Positions 8,469 to 17,611 of a DNA stretch of 59,521 nt are shown here, one piece after another. Location of the stretch: the NCBI RefSeq assembly GCF_017921895.1, contig NZ_JAFIDN010000014.1, positions 1 through 59,521 of the forward strand. Reading direction: 5' to 3'. The stretch comes from Natronogracilivirga saccharolytica (GTDB lineage: Bacteria; Bacteroidota; Rhodothermia; Balneolales; Natronogracilivirgulaceae). Position 1 is the first letter of the stretch. Every line of letters starts with the position of its first letter. A program made the translations under genes and the position numbers. Below the pieces are notes generated by a model that was not told where the DNA came from, ran no database searches, and saw only the letters and a program-made list of their open reading frames with translations.

Positions 8469-8499
8469 ATGAAGGTAGATTTTCTCGTGTTTGATGAAT

Positions 8500-9108
8500 C
8501 GCCACCCATTCAGTTTCCAAGACTCTTCTTTGTAAATTGCTCAACCAATGCCTCGGCTGAAGCATTGGTTGACCTGTTCTCAAAGAAGTTGATAATATCC
8601 TCAAGGTGATGCTCAATCGTATACGCCACTCGGCGGAACCCTTTGACCTGCAAACGTTTTTGTTGCGGTATACGGCTGATATGAAACCACATTGTCATCG
8701 GTTCGGATACTTCCTATACTCCCCACCAGCGCCTCTTTTTGCCCTTTGGCGACTTTATTCGTTAAAAATGTGTACAATTCGCCTTTGCTCACACTCAGCT
8801 CGTCTCCAGGCTCAGCTTCTGGCCGATGTTTTCCGGAAAAACCAGATACTCTCTGGCGTGTTTACGGGCCGGCCAGTCCTCATAGCCGCTTACCCGCTTG
8901 TATTCGCGATACATCCTCGGATAGTCGATTCCACTCAATTCAGCGATACTTTTTAAGGATTCGGTGCGCGTCTCCACGCGTTTCTTTTAAAAAAGCCGAC
9001 CGTTTGGCTGTGACGGTCTTTATTTTCAATGCCCTGCTCGATCTTTTCGATATCGAAGTGATCAAGCAGCCCCTCGGGCAGAAAGAGTTTGAGCAGGTCT
9101 TTTTCCAT
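8500..9108 (-). pseudogene. Degenerate ISAon1-like transposase (both ORFs, frameshifted)
   Basis: Read from 9108 leftward, pieces of one transposase appear in changing frames: MEKDLLKLFLPEGLLDHFDI (ORF1 start), then YEDWPARKHAREYLVFPEN, NIGQKLSLETS with a stop, SKGELYTFLTNKVAKGQKEA in another frame, and HHLEDIINFFENRSTNASAE. These match the order of ISAon1-type elements, where a short ORF1 precedes a DDE ORF2 with a FDNRSTNASAES segment. At least two frameshifts and internal deletions are visible, so no active enzyme can be made. A long opposite-strand frame (8692-9477, +) is a by-product of this DNA. Confidence 0.75.
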
Positions 9109-9199
9109 GCCCAAGTATACAAATTCTCATCCTACTCCCCGCAATATGTAATTGATCCGACAAGTCTTTCTGCTGGATATTTCTGTTTTTGGCTGAACA

Positions 9200-9470
9200 G
9201 TTATACATACCGGCAGATCTTAATCTATGCAAGTATAAACACCTTTAATCTTCCTCTCACACCACCGTACGTCCGGTTCCATGGGCGGTCTACCGCACTC
9301 TTTGACCTTACGGACCACTCGTGCCATAAGCACATCGTGGTTAACCCGGTCGAAGATCTTCTCCAGATCGATATCCACGACCCACCGCCTGCCCTGCTCG
9401 ATGTACGCGCGTACCCGCCACATATACATACACACCTTCCGTACAGGTATGGAACGACACCCTTGCCGTT
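9200..9470 (-). mobile_element. Group II intron remnant with reverse transcriptase fragment
   Basis: The minus strand encodes VRAYIEQGRRWVVDIDLEKI and FDRVNHDVLMARVVRKVK, the diagnostic early reverse transcriptase block of group II intron maturases. The frame then passes straight into GRPPMEPDVRWCERK. The DNA at that point (GACGTACGGTGGTGTGAGAGG, read on the minus strand) resembles the intron domain V/end region. The middle of the maturase is therefore deleted and the remnant cannot splice or move. Exact ends cannot be set by eye. Confidence 0.7.
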
Positions 9471-9592
9471 CGGCTAATGATAAGGCTCCAGCCTATTGCA
9501 ATACTGCCGGCATTGTCAATTTGCTGTATATCGTCTTCAAGATCAGCCCATTTCCAATTCTTTGGATTCCATGCGAACAAGAAACAATCCAT
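9471..9592 (-). pseudogene. N-terminal stub of an HNH/EVE-type gene behind hsdR
   Basis: ATG at 9592 starts a frame reading MDCFLFAWNPKNWKWADLED, then IQQIDNAGSIAIGWS. This resembles the start of HNH endonucleases that carry an EVE-like domain (xYLFVWNPxKWxWxxLxxxI ... WSxG). After the GWS the similarity ends and group II intron-derived sequence follows, so roughly 40 residues survive. It lies 39 bases after the hsdR stop on the same strand and may have been a fourth gene of the restriction operon. The family match is by memory of the motif and is moderate. Confidence 0.5.
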
Positions 9593-9631
9593 ATTAAGCC
9601 TCTGTCATACAGGAGTAGAGATTTAGCAAAA

Positions 9632-12600
9632 TCATCTATCCACTTCCCTTTCCAATACCCTGTCAAATATCTCCCTGGCCAGATGGGATAAGGCCACCTG
9701 TTTGAACTCTTTGTCGTCCATATACCGCGTTACAATGTCGTCGTTCTTGGCCATGCGCTCGATCATCATGTTATCGACCATATCCTTGATGCCCAGTTTG
9801 AACTTGTCCAGAGAGTTGGCCTTGGCAGTTTGAATTACTTGCTCATTCTGGCTGGCATGTTCGGTGACCTGCTCAAAGAACAACCGGTCTTCTTCTGTAA
9901 AGTCCGTGCCAAATCGCTCGTTGAGCACCTCAATAATACTGGAAAGCGGTGCCTGCTCGTCGGTAGCCTTTCCGCTGCCTACATCTGTTGGACTCTTCAC
10001 CTCTACATCATCTCCTTCGTCCAGGTTTATTGGGTCGGTGGCGACTTGTTCCAGTCGATAGTACCGCAGAGCTACATCGTCTTCCGGACTGATGATGTGT
10101 TCTTCCCGACCGGTAGGCAGATGCGGAAGCAGAAACCGTCCAAAGCTGTAGAGTTTCTCGTGGTCGGAGTCACTCCAGGGCATGATCTGACTTAAAAACG
10201 AGTAGATGTTCACATAGCCACGGAGTTTATCCCGGAACAACTGTTGCTGCTCTTCTTCCAATTCCTTGAAGCGATCCACGGCCGGCTGAAGCTGCTGCTC
10301 CATCCGGGCATGATCCTTTCGCTGGTGTTTGGAAACCGGTTTGTAGAATATCTCAGCAAAAGCGTCCACCTCCGGCCAGTGATACACCTGCATCTGATCC
10401 ATTTCGTGTTTAATCTCTTCGAGCTGCTGCGGATCGGAAACCTCCTCCAGACTGGTGGCATCAAAGTACGGCTTGAAGGAGGCGTAGATGTCTTCACGCT
10501 CATTGACAAAGTCCAGGACAAACGGTTCTTCCTTGCCCGGGTAGTTCCGGTTTAGTCGCGATAGCGTCTGCACAGCCTGAACACCTTCCAGCCGCTTGTC
10601 TACATACATCGCCAGGAGCTTGGGCTGATCAAACCCGGTCTGATATTTGTTGGCAACCAGAAGCAGCTGATAGTCATCACTGTCAAAGCGTTCAGGCAAC
10701 CTTGCCTCGGGTATACTATCGCCGGTTCGCACATCGGTATTCATGCCCGGTTCGGTGTACTCCATGCTGGTATCCGGATCACGCACCGTCCCACTAAAAG
10801 CCACAAGCGGATGAATGTCGGTATAACCCCGGTCTTTTAGGTACTTATTGAAGGCATTCATGTATCGCACGGCATGCAATCGGGATCCGGCCACGACCAT
10901 GGCCTTGGCTTTTCCCCCAAGCTTTGGCTTGATGTGCTGGCGGAAGTGCTCCACCATGATTTCGGTCTTCTGCTGGATATTATACGGGTGGAGGCTCAAA
11001 AAGCGGGCGAGCGAGCGCGTGGCTTTCTTTTTCGGCATTTCGGGGTCGTCCTCGGCTGACTTGACCAGCTTATAATATGCCTTGTATGTCGTATAGTTAT
11101 GAAGCACATCTTTGATGAAATTTTCCTCGATGGCTTGCCGCATGGAATAGACATGAAAGGCTTCCGGTTTGCCGGACGAACCCGGACGGCCAAACAGCTC
11201 CAGCGTCTTGCCTTTGGGTGTAGCGGTAAAGGCATAGAAGCTCAGGTTCTTTTGACGCCCGCGCGACTCCATGATCTGATTTAGCCGGTCTTCCATGTCG
11301 ATGTCTTCCCCGTCTTCATGATCCACCCCGGCGCCGAGAATTTCCTTGAGTTCCCGGGCTGTTTCACCTGTCTGGCTCGAGTGGGCTTCATCGACAACCA
11401 CGGCATAACGGCGGTCGGCAATCTTGGCCCGGTAGGTATCAGCGTCGTCCTGTACCTTTTTCTTTTCCTCGTCGGACAGAGACTCAAACTTTCCTTCCGA
11501 CAGGCTCATCAGCAAAGCCCGAAGCACAAACGGAAACTTCTGCAGCGTGGTGACGACAACCTTGGTACCGTCAACCAGAGCGTTGGCCAGCTGTTTGGAA
11601 TCTTCATCAATCGGTTTGACAACTCCCTGGGCATGTTCGATCTGATAGATGGCATCCTGAAGCTGCCGGTCGATTACTTGCCGGTCGCTGATGACCACCA
11701 CGCAATCGTAAACCTTGTGATCATCGGCATCGTGGAGGCTGGCCAGGTGATGGGCCAGCCAGGAAATACTGTTGGTCTTGCCGCTGCCGGCTGAGTGCTG
11801 GATCAGGTAGTTGTTGCCGGCTCCTTCGTTGCGTGAGGCTCTGACCAGCTTGCGGACACTGTCGAGCTGATGATACCGGGGGAAGATCAAGGTCTTCTTT
11901 TTAACGGTCTTTCTGCCGCCCTTGCCGTCATCGACCTTCTTCTCTTTGTGTTCAAGGAACATGAACCCACCAAGAATATCCAGAAGACTATCGCGTGAAA
12001 GTACATCCTCCCAGAGGTAAGCGGTACGGTAGCCATCCGGGTTGGGCGGGTTGCCTTTGCCGCACTTGATTTCGCCGGGTTGGCTTCCCCGGTTGAACGG
12101 CAGGAATACGGTTTTTTCCTTTTCCAGCTTTGTGGCCATATGCACCTGATCCGGGTCGGCGGCAAAATGCACCAGTGCCCGTTTGGTGAACCGGAACAGT
12201 GGAGCGTTCGGGTCCCGATCCTTTTTGTACTGCCGGATGGCATGTTGCCAGGTCTGGCCGGTATTCGGATTTTTTAACTCGCAGGTGGCCACGGGCAGGC
12301 CGTTAACGGCAAACAGCAGATCCACGGTGTCTTTGGATCCCGGGTGGCAAGGAACCTGTCTCATGACGGTCAGACGGTTGCCGGCATAGAGCTGCTCGAC
12401 TTCCGGATTATGCCCGTGGGCCGGCCTGAACCATGCCATTTTGAAGGTTTTGCCGTAGAACTTGAAACCCTGGCGAAGCACATGCAGCGTACCTTTCAGG
12501 TCGAGTTCCTTGCATAGTGCTTCCAGAAGCTTGGCATGTAGCTCTTCGCCGTGAAGCCGGGACATCTGGCTCCATAGCTTCGGCTGGGTGTCTTCAATGA

Positions 12601-12736
12601 AGCCGAAGGTGTCATTCGGGATGATCGCGCGATTTGAATCCCAGTCGGATACCTCGCCTTTTGTCCAGCCGGACTGATTGAGCAGAATCTGTTCAACATA
12701 GCTCTCAAATGCCTGTTCTGAGGTTCGTTTACTCAT
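9632..12736 (-). CDS. hsdR: Type I restriction enzyme R subunit
   Basis: The 1034-residue protein is the DNA-translocating and cleaving subunit of a type I restriction complex (R2M2S). The HsdR_N nuclease is seen at about residues 115-165 with D139, E153 and K155 (VDLLFAVN, ATCELKNP). The helicase has a Q-like RYHQLDSVRK, Walker A HSAGSGKT (314-321), the DEAH box VVDEAHSSQTGE (449-452) and later SF2 motifs (FTATPKGKTL; LLLVANKYQTGFDQP; QTLSRLNRNYPGK). A coiled C-terminal region for complex assembly follows. The length is normal. Its ATG overlaps the hsdS stop by one base (TAATG), indicating translational coupling. Nothing broken is seen in this subunit, although the operon's hsdM has a nonsense codon. 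Confidence 0.95.
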   Translation of the reverse strand: MSKRTSEQAFESYVEQILLNQSGWTKGEVSDWDSNRAIIPNDTFGFIEDTQPKLWSQMSRLHGEELHAKLLEALCKELDLKGTLHVLRQGFKFYGKTFKMAWFRPAHGHNPEVEQLYAGNRLTVMRQVPCHPGSKDTVDLLFAVNGLPVATCELKNPNTGQTWQHAIRQYKKDRDPNAPLFRFTKRALVHFAADPDQVHMATKLEKEKTVFLPFNRGSQPGEIKCGKGNPPNPDGYRTAYLWEDVLSRDSLLDILGGFMFLEHKEKKVDDGKGGRKTVKKKTLIFPRYHQLDSVRKLVRASRNEGAGNNYLIQHSAGSGKTNSISWLAHHLASLHDADDHKVYDCVVVISDRQVIDRQLQDAIYQIEHAQGVVKPIDEDSKQLANALVDGTKVVVTTLQKFPFVLRALLMSLSEGKFESLSDEEKKKVQDDADTYRAKIADRRYAVVVDEAHSSQTGETARELKEILGAGVDHEDGEDIDMEDRLNQIMESRGRQKNLSFYAFTATPKGKTLELFGRPGSSGKPEAFHVYSMRQAIEENFIKDVLHNYTTYKAYYKLVKSAEDDPEMPKKKATRSLARFLSLHPYNIQQKTEIMVEHFRQHIKPKLGGKAKAMVVAGSRLHAVRYMNAFNKYLKDRGYTDIHPLVAFSGTVRDPDTSMEYTEPGMNTDVRTGDSIPEARLPERFDSDDYQLLLVANKYQTGFDQPKLLAMYVDKRLEGVQAVQTLSRLNRNYPGKEEPFVLDFVNEREDIYASFKPYFDATSLEEVSDPQQLEEIKHEMDQMQVYHWPEVDAFAEIFYKPVSKHQRKDHARMEQQLQPAVDRFKELEEEQQQLFRDKLRGYVNIYSFLSQIMPWSDSDHEKLYSFGRFLLPHLPTGREEHIISPEDDVALRYYRLEQVATDPINLDEGDDVEVKSPTDVGSGKATDEQAPLSSIIEVLNERFGTDFTEEDRLFFEQVTEHASQNEQVIQTAKANSLDKFKLGIKDMVDNMMIERMAKNDDIVTRYMDDKEFKQVALSHLAREIFDRVLEREVDR

Positions 12737-14121
12737 TAAGCCCTCCCTCGAACGTCAATTTTACCCGTCACCGCCGCTGAAATAAGTGCGATTCGGTATT
12801 CGGTGAGGCGTTCGATGGCTTTGTTGGTTTCGGTTGTCAACAAATCTATTTTATGGATTTTATTATTGATGTAATTCACAATATCTAATTGTTCATCAAT
12901 CGGTGGAACGGGTATTGGCTCATTTAGTAAATATTGTGATTCAATGCTTTGAACAGTAGTGCCGGGCTTTGTTAAGACATGTAACAAAGCGCTCTGATTA
13001 CCATGTATTAGTAATGCCAAGTATTCACTATCCAACATTTTTTTGGGCATTAGTGCCCTCATATCCTGATTGATTGTTACGCCAGTTTTATTAATCGCTA
13101 CTGGAAGCGAATGAATCAGAATTCCTGATCTAACAACTATTAAAACTGATTTTGGTGCCACTATTCTTCTGAAAACCTCATTAACTGCAAGTTCAGTAAC
13201 ATAGTCTTCTGTCTCAGAAATATATCGATGCTTCATGTCTTTTGGGGATACCCATGGTATATCACCATCCCAATAATCGACTACTTTAGTATTCGGAGTA
13301 AAGCCACCAGAAAAATCACATGTATACTTAAGTTTCTTCATCTCCCAATGCTCCGGCACATCTCCCAGCCATTCGATCCCGGATGGTTTCAGCTGGACAT
13401 CTGGGTTAATACCCTTGGTAACCGCATGGGTGATGATCGCCTGGCGCTTTTCTTTCAGCAGATCCAGGAGTTTTTGCTTGGCTTCGATCAGATCATCGAT
13501 CTTCCGGGTTTGGTCGTCGAGAAAGCGGGCGATGACTTGTTGTTCATCAAGAGGCGGAGAAAGAAGCTCAACAGATGCTAATTGTCCATAGCTCAACTCA
13601 GTAAACGTTGTTCCACGGCCTCTTGAAGACAATTCTGAACCAGCAGATAAAAGTTGGTAATAGAAAAATTTACTATCCAGGGTTTTGTTAGGTGCCAATA
13701 TTCGACATCCCTGATTACAGCATAACGAAACTCCGGCAATGGCGACATAACCAATTGGAGCACGTGTAGAAACAACAATGCTATTCGGTGGTGCTATTGT
13801 AGCCCCACAGCTATTGTATCCACTTTGGCTAATTCTTCTTCTTGAGTCACGAATATCTGAATCAGAATTTTTGCTTAGATCATCCGGTGTTACCCATACA
13901 ATATCTCCATCCCAGTATGAACTTTCACTACTCGAAGGAGTTGAGCCATTTAATATTTTAAAAAATCGCCGTGACTGAATTACCTCCCAATGGTCCGGCA
14001 CATCACCCAACCAATCAACACTGGTCGGCTTATACGACGGATACGGTTCAAACCGCTTGATGCCAGCCACGTCCAGCGTCTGTTCGACTTCTTGCAGAAT
14101 ATCGGGATCTACCTTGTTCAT
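12736..14121 (-). CDS. hsdS: Type I restriction specificity subunit S
   Basis: The 461-residue protein has two target recognition domains. The first opens at WLGDVPDHWEVIQSRRFF (about residue 33) and the second at WLGDVPEHWEMKKLKYTC. Conserved helical spacers follow each: LDEQQVIARFLDDQTRKIDD and IDEQLDIVNYINNKIHKID, then ITHAVTKGI and LISAAVTGKID. Each domain reads half of a bipartite DNA site and the helices set the gap. Start and stop overlap the flanking hsd genes (4 bases with hsdM, 1 base with hsdR). The two domains differ in sequence, so the recognised site is asymmetric; the site itself cannot be read from sequence alone. Confidence 0.94.
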   Translation of the reverse strand: MNKVDPDILQEVEQTLDVAGIKRFEPYPSYKPTSVDWLGDVPDHWEVIQSRRFFKILNGSTPSSSESSYWDGDIVWVTPDDLSKNSDSDIRDSRRRISQSGYNSCGATIAPPNSIVVSTRAPIGYVAIAGVSLCCNQGCRILAPNKTLDSKFFYYQLLSAGSELSSRGRGTTFTELSYGQLASVELLSPPLDEQQVIARFLDDQTRKIDDLIEAKQKLLDLLKEKRQAIITHAVTKGINPDVQLKPSGIEWLGDVPEHWEMKKLKYTCDFSGGFTPNTKVVDYWDGDIPWVSPKDMKHRYISETEDYVTELAVNEVFRRIVAPKSVLIVVRSGILIHSLPVAINKTGVTINQDMRALMPKKMLDSEYLALLIHGNQSALLHVLTKPGTTVQSIESQYLLNEPIPVPPIDEQLDIVNYINNKIHKIDLLTTETNKAIERLTEYRIALISAAVTGKIDVRGRA

Positions 14122-16202
14122 GCCACCACCTCCTTGAGCATCCCGACAATATCCTTCTCCAGTTCAGCCAGGTCTTCCTGTATCTCCTCTAATGGCCGTG
14201 GCGGTTCATACTGGTAGAAGTGACGGGTAAGCGGGATTTCGTAGCCGACACGTGTTTTATTATGATCGATCCAGGCGTCCGGAACATGCGGCAGTACCTC
14301 CCGCTGGAAATACGCTTCAATGTCTTCTTTCAGCGGAACGACCTCTGTATCCTTGAGTTCCGGGTCGGGTTCGGGCTCACCTTTGCTGTTGCGACATATC
14401 TCGGCCGTCTCATCGCGTTCCGATAGTGCCGACAACACAACTTTTCTCTCCGTGGCCGATAGCTTGTCACCTGCCGTTTGACGTTCGACTTTCTTCAGAA
14501 CGCCCAGAAACGCTTCCCGGTCTTTGAACTGCTCTTCTCCGGTCTGTTGACGCAACATCTCCAATACTTCCCGGATGGCCTGCTGCCGCTTTTGCCCCGC
14601 CTCAATTTCTTTCTGACGAGCCTTCTCACTGGTCTTCTTGCTGTTGGTCAGATTGACAAAGGCCTTTTCTTCCTCTATACGGGCAATGCGCTCTGAGGAC
14701 GCCTGAAAGTTCAACCGCAGCGGGCGTTCTACGGTAATCTTGTGGTATCCGAAATCCTCGTTGTCGAACACCTTGCTGACCACCATTTCCTTTTCTCCAC
14801 CATTGACGGGTACGGTCCGGGTGTCATCATGGATAAACTCACCGTAAATCTTGCTGATCAACCCGATCTGATCCGGCCGGCCATTCTTTCCTTCACCGAT
14901 CTGACGCCGCTTATGGCCCAGGCTCTTGCGCATGGGCACCCAGAACTGCCGGGCATCGACCAGTTGCACCTTGCCCTTTCGGTGCCGGGGCTTGCGATTG
15001 GACAGTATCCAGATATAGGTAGATATGCCGGTATTGTAGAACATCTGCTCAGGCAGAGCGACGATTCCCTCAAGCCAGTCATTTTCGATGATCCAGCGGC
15101 GTATCTCCGATTCTCCGGAGCCGGCATCGCCTGTAAACAGAGGTGATCCGTTGAAAACGATTCCGATGCGGCTGCCGCCTTTCTTCGGATCTTCCATCTT
15201 GGAAATCATATGCTGCAGGAACAGCAGGGCGCCATCATTGATCCGTGGCAGCCCGGCTCCGAACCGGCCATCATGACCCATGGTCTTGTGTTCTTTTTCG
15301 ATGAACTGCTTCTGCTGCTTCCACTCCACACCGAACGGCGGATTGGCCATCATGTAGTCGAAGGTCTCTTCCTTGAAACCATCATCGGAAAAGCTGTCAC
15401 CGGGCTTGATGTTCTCGGCGTTTTCCCCTTTGAGCAGCATATCGGACTTGCAGATCGCGAAAGCCTCATCGTTCCAGTCCTGGCCGTACAGGTATGGCTG
15501 GGCGTCCTTATTAAGCTCCCGGATATATTGTTCCGCCATGGATAACATACCCCCCGTACCGCATGCCGGGTCAAAGATTTTTTTGACGACATGGGGCTCG
15601 CCGAGGTCATCCTCATTGGTCAGCAGCAGCTCAACCATCAAGTGGATGATTTCCCTGGGCGTGAAGTGCTCTCCGGCTTCTTCATTAGCCTGTTCGGCTC
15701 CAACCCGGATCAGCTCTTCGAATATGTATCCCATCTGAAGGTTGTCAATCCGCCCCGGGGAGAGGTCAATCGCCGCAAATGATTTGATCACCTCATATAG
15801 CAGGTTCTTTTCATTCAGCCGCTCGATATGATCAGAGAAGCTGAACCGTTCCATGATCTGACGCACGTTCGGCGAGAAGGCGTGCAGGTAGCTGTTCAGG
15901 TTGGTCGCCAGACTGTTCGGGTCATCCAGCAGTTTCTGGAAATCGAGTTTGGATGTATTGTAGAATCTGGAGCCGGTAACATGAGTCAGCCGGGAGCGGA
16001 TAATGTTTTCGCTCTTGCCTTTCAATTTGTCGAATTCGTTTAATACTTATTTTTTGGTCGGTTCGAGGATGCAGTCAAACCGGCGTATTACGGTCAACGG
16101 CAGAATGACCTTTCGGTATTCGTTGCGTTTATACGGCCCCCGGAGCAGGTTGCAGATACTCCAGATGAAATTGGCCATTTGTGAATGTGTCTCAGGGGAC
16201 AT
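14118..16202 (-). pseudogene. hsdM: Type I DNA methyltransferase subunit M, interrupted by a stop codon
   Basis: The natural start appears to be ATG 16202: a strong ribosome site (AAGGAGA) lies about 9 bases before it, and the product begins MSPETHSQMANFIWSICNLL, RGPYKRNEYRKVILPLTVIR, the normal HsdM N-terminal domain. Codon 52 is TAA (16047-16049). The same frame then continues VLNEFDKLKGKSENI exactly as expected, so this is a single nonsense change and not a frameshift. Downstream, the methyltransferase is intact: FDPACGTGGM (SAM binding), MANPPFG (catalytic NPPF) and a long helical tail. A TTG at 16025 could restart a 635-residue protein lacking the first domain. Because HsdM is needed for both modification and restriction, the system may be off unless restart or readthrough works. 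Confidence 0.85.
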
Positions 16203-16386
16203 GTAAAAGTATCTCCTTGATTATTGCTTCCGTGAAAATGATTCAGCAGGACAATTTATGCTACTCGGAAGCGAACGGCAAGAAGTATAAAATCACCTTC
16301 TTTCTCCTGATAATTTATTCTCGAAAAGCCACGAAGTATTTATAATTGATACTCAACAAGAGAATCCTCAAAAAAACAGAGAGCTT

Positions 16387-16710
16387 ATGAACCTTGAAAC
16401 GTATATCCGAGAAGTCATACAAGAAGAGGTGCGGACAGTAGTCCGGGAAGAGCTTGTAGAGGTAATGGATGAAATCAAAGCTTCAAAACAGAACCGGGAG
16501 CCAAAACAGCATCCCGGAATGCCGAAAAAATATATTATTCGTCCCAATGAGCTTTGCAAGATGTTAGCAGTATCAAGATCAACCTTATGGAGAATGGAAA
16601 ATGTAGGGCGACTTCCTGATAGGGTCAAAATTGGACCCAGAACCGTGGGGTGGTATAATACAGACATCGAAGAATGGCTGGAGCAAAATAGAAGAAATCC
16701 TGACAGCTGA
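16387..16710 (+). CDS. AlpA-like helix-turn-helix regulator
   Basis: The 107-residue protein has an N-terminal charged coiled coil (IREVIQEEVRTVVREELVEV, residues about 7-35) and a C-terminal winged-helix domain of the AlpA/excisionase type (YIIRPNELCKMLAVSRSTLW, RMENVGRLPDRVKIGPRTVG, WYNTDIEEWLEQNR). AlpA-like proteins regulate integrase or excision genes of prophages and islands. No integrase gene is present beside it, but the tmRNA gene, a frequent integration target, starts 254 bases downstream. It is divergent from the hsd operon and separated by 184 bases, so it could also act on hsdM; that is inference. Confidence 0.8.
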   Translation: MNLETYIREVIQEEVRTVVREELVEVMDEIKASKQNREPKQHPGMPKKYIIRPNELCKMLAVSRSTLWRMENVGRLPDRVKIGPRTVGWYNTDIEEWLEQNRRNPDS

Positions 16711-16885
16711 ACGGCTGAAGAGTGTCAAATCGGAAGGGGCTTGCTTCAATTACAAAATAATGGACCGATCAGAACCTCACGAACTGTCAGATTCATCTGG
16801 TCCTGACAAGGATGACAATAATGACTCTCTGAAAAAAAGTTTTTTTTGAAGCCCTGGAAGCAGACAGTTAAAAAATCCAGAGTAT

Positions 16886-16909
16886 ATTGGTACCAATATT
16901 GGTACCAAT
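16886..16909. repeat. Tandem pair of a 12-bp perfect palindrome
   Basis: ATTGGTACCAAT occurs twice with no gap (16886-16897 and 16898-16909). Each copy is its own reverse complement, so the whole could bind two dimers of a regulator or act as a recombination core. It lies between the AlpA-like gene and the 3' end of ssrA. Confidence 0.75.
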
Positions 16910-16910
16910 A

Positions 16911-16953
16911 AATAATAACAACTTGCAAGCTGATGGCTCACAAGCTGTTATTG
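16911..16953 (-). terminator. Possible ssrA terminator hairpin
   Basis: Downstream of ssrA on the minus strand, AATAACAGCTTG and CAAGTTGTTATT can pair over 12 bp (one G-U) around a loop of about 15 bases. No strong T tract follows, so termination may be weak or the hairpin may be an island-end structure. Confidence 0.4.
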
Positions 16954-16963
16954 ATAATACAAG

Positions 16964-17333
16964 TGGAGGTGCCGGGAATTGAACCCGGGTCCGAGATGAC
17001 GAACCATCAAGCTTCTACATGCTTAGTTGCCCTATATCATCTCACCTGAAGGGTCGCCGGGCAACGAGGCTGTCTTCAGGCCAGGCCGGGTCAGGTTTCG
17101 GATAACGCCACCGACCGGGACGTTACCCTATCTTGCCTTGATTTGGCGCCCTCAGAGGCAGTTGGCAAGAAAACCGCCAGGAGGACGGAATGGCGCTGTT
17201 AGGCAGCCATTCGATACTGAGTATTGTCAGCATTTACATTTAAAGTGCCACCGATTTTTTTACGAGAATCCGCGACGGAAACTCGGCATGCAACTTGTGA
17301 CTGCGCTCACCCCGTCGAAGCCATGTCACCCCC
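16964..17333 (-). ncRNA. ssrA: Transfer-messenger RNA (tmRNA)
   Basis: The minus strand begins GGGGGTGACATGGCTTCGAC (17333 leftward) and ends GGGTTCAATTCCCGGCACCT followed by CCA-like discriminator sequence at 16964. The 5' GGGGGTG pairs with the 3' CACCTCC to form the acceptor stem (one G-U). The T-arm GGACCCGGGTTCAATTCCCGG is intact. The tag frame ends at the TAA 17199-17201 and encodes probably ADNTQYRMAA (17202-17231), with the AA end that proteases recognise; the exact resume codon is not certain. tmRNA frees stalled ribosomes. CCA is not encoded beyond the discriminator base. Its 3' end faces the accessory region, as expected for an island that entered at ssrA. Confidence 0.95.
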
Positions 17334-17611
17334 TGTTCGGGTATTGCTTCAGACGAAACCTAAAAATAAGCACATATCACACCGTAATCAATACCGGTAT
17401 TAGCCTTTACTGCCGGCACCGGTTACGGCCTGTGTTACACAAGTGTAACGATACCGGCTGCGCGTATCGTATCTGGCTGCGGCCCGCCCGGCCCATTCAA
17501 AACCGGAAAACGACATGCCCTCCTGCCCGGCATACTCCCTGGACTAAATAATGCTGTCAGTTTTGTATCTTGACGATAATCGGAATCTGAGAAATCAAAA
17601 ATTATAAACAC

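Noticed and set aside
8692-9477. 261-codon open frame on the plus strand
   Set aside because: It is the complement of the frameshifted ISAon1-like remnant and the intron piece, which explain the DNA better.
16964-16995. Separate tRNA gene suggested by the T-arm-like sequence
   Set aside because: The T-arm and acceptor end belong to tmRNA; the partner acceptor strand lies 340 bases away at 17333.
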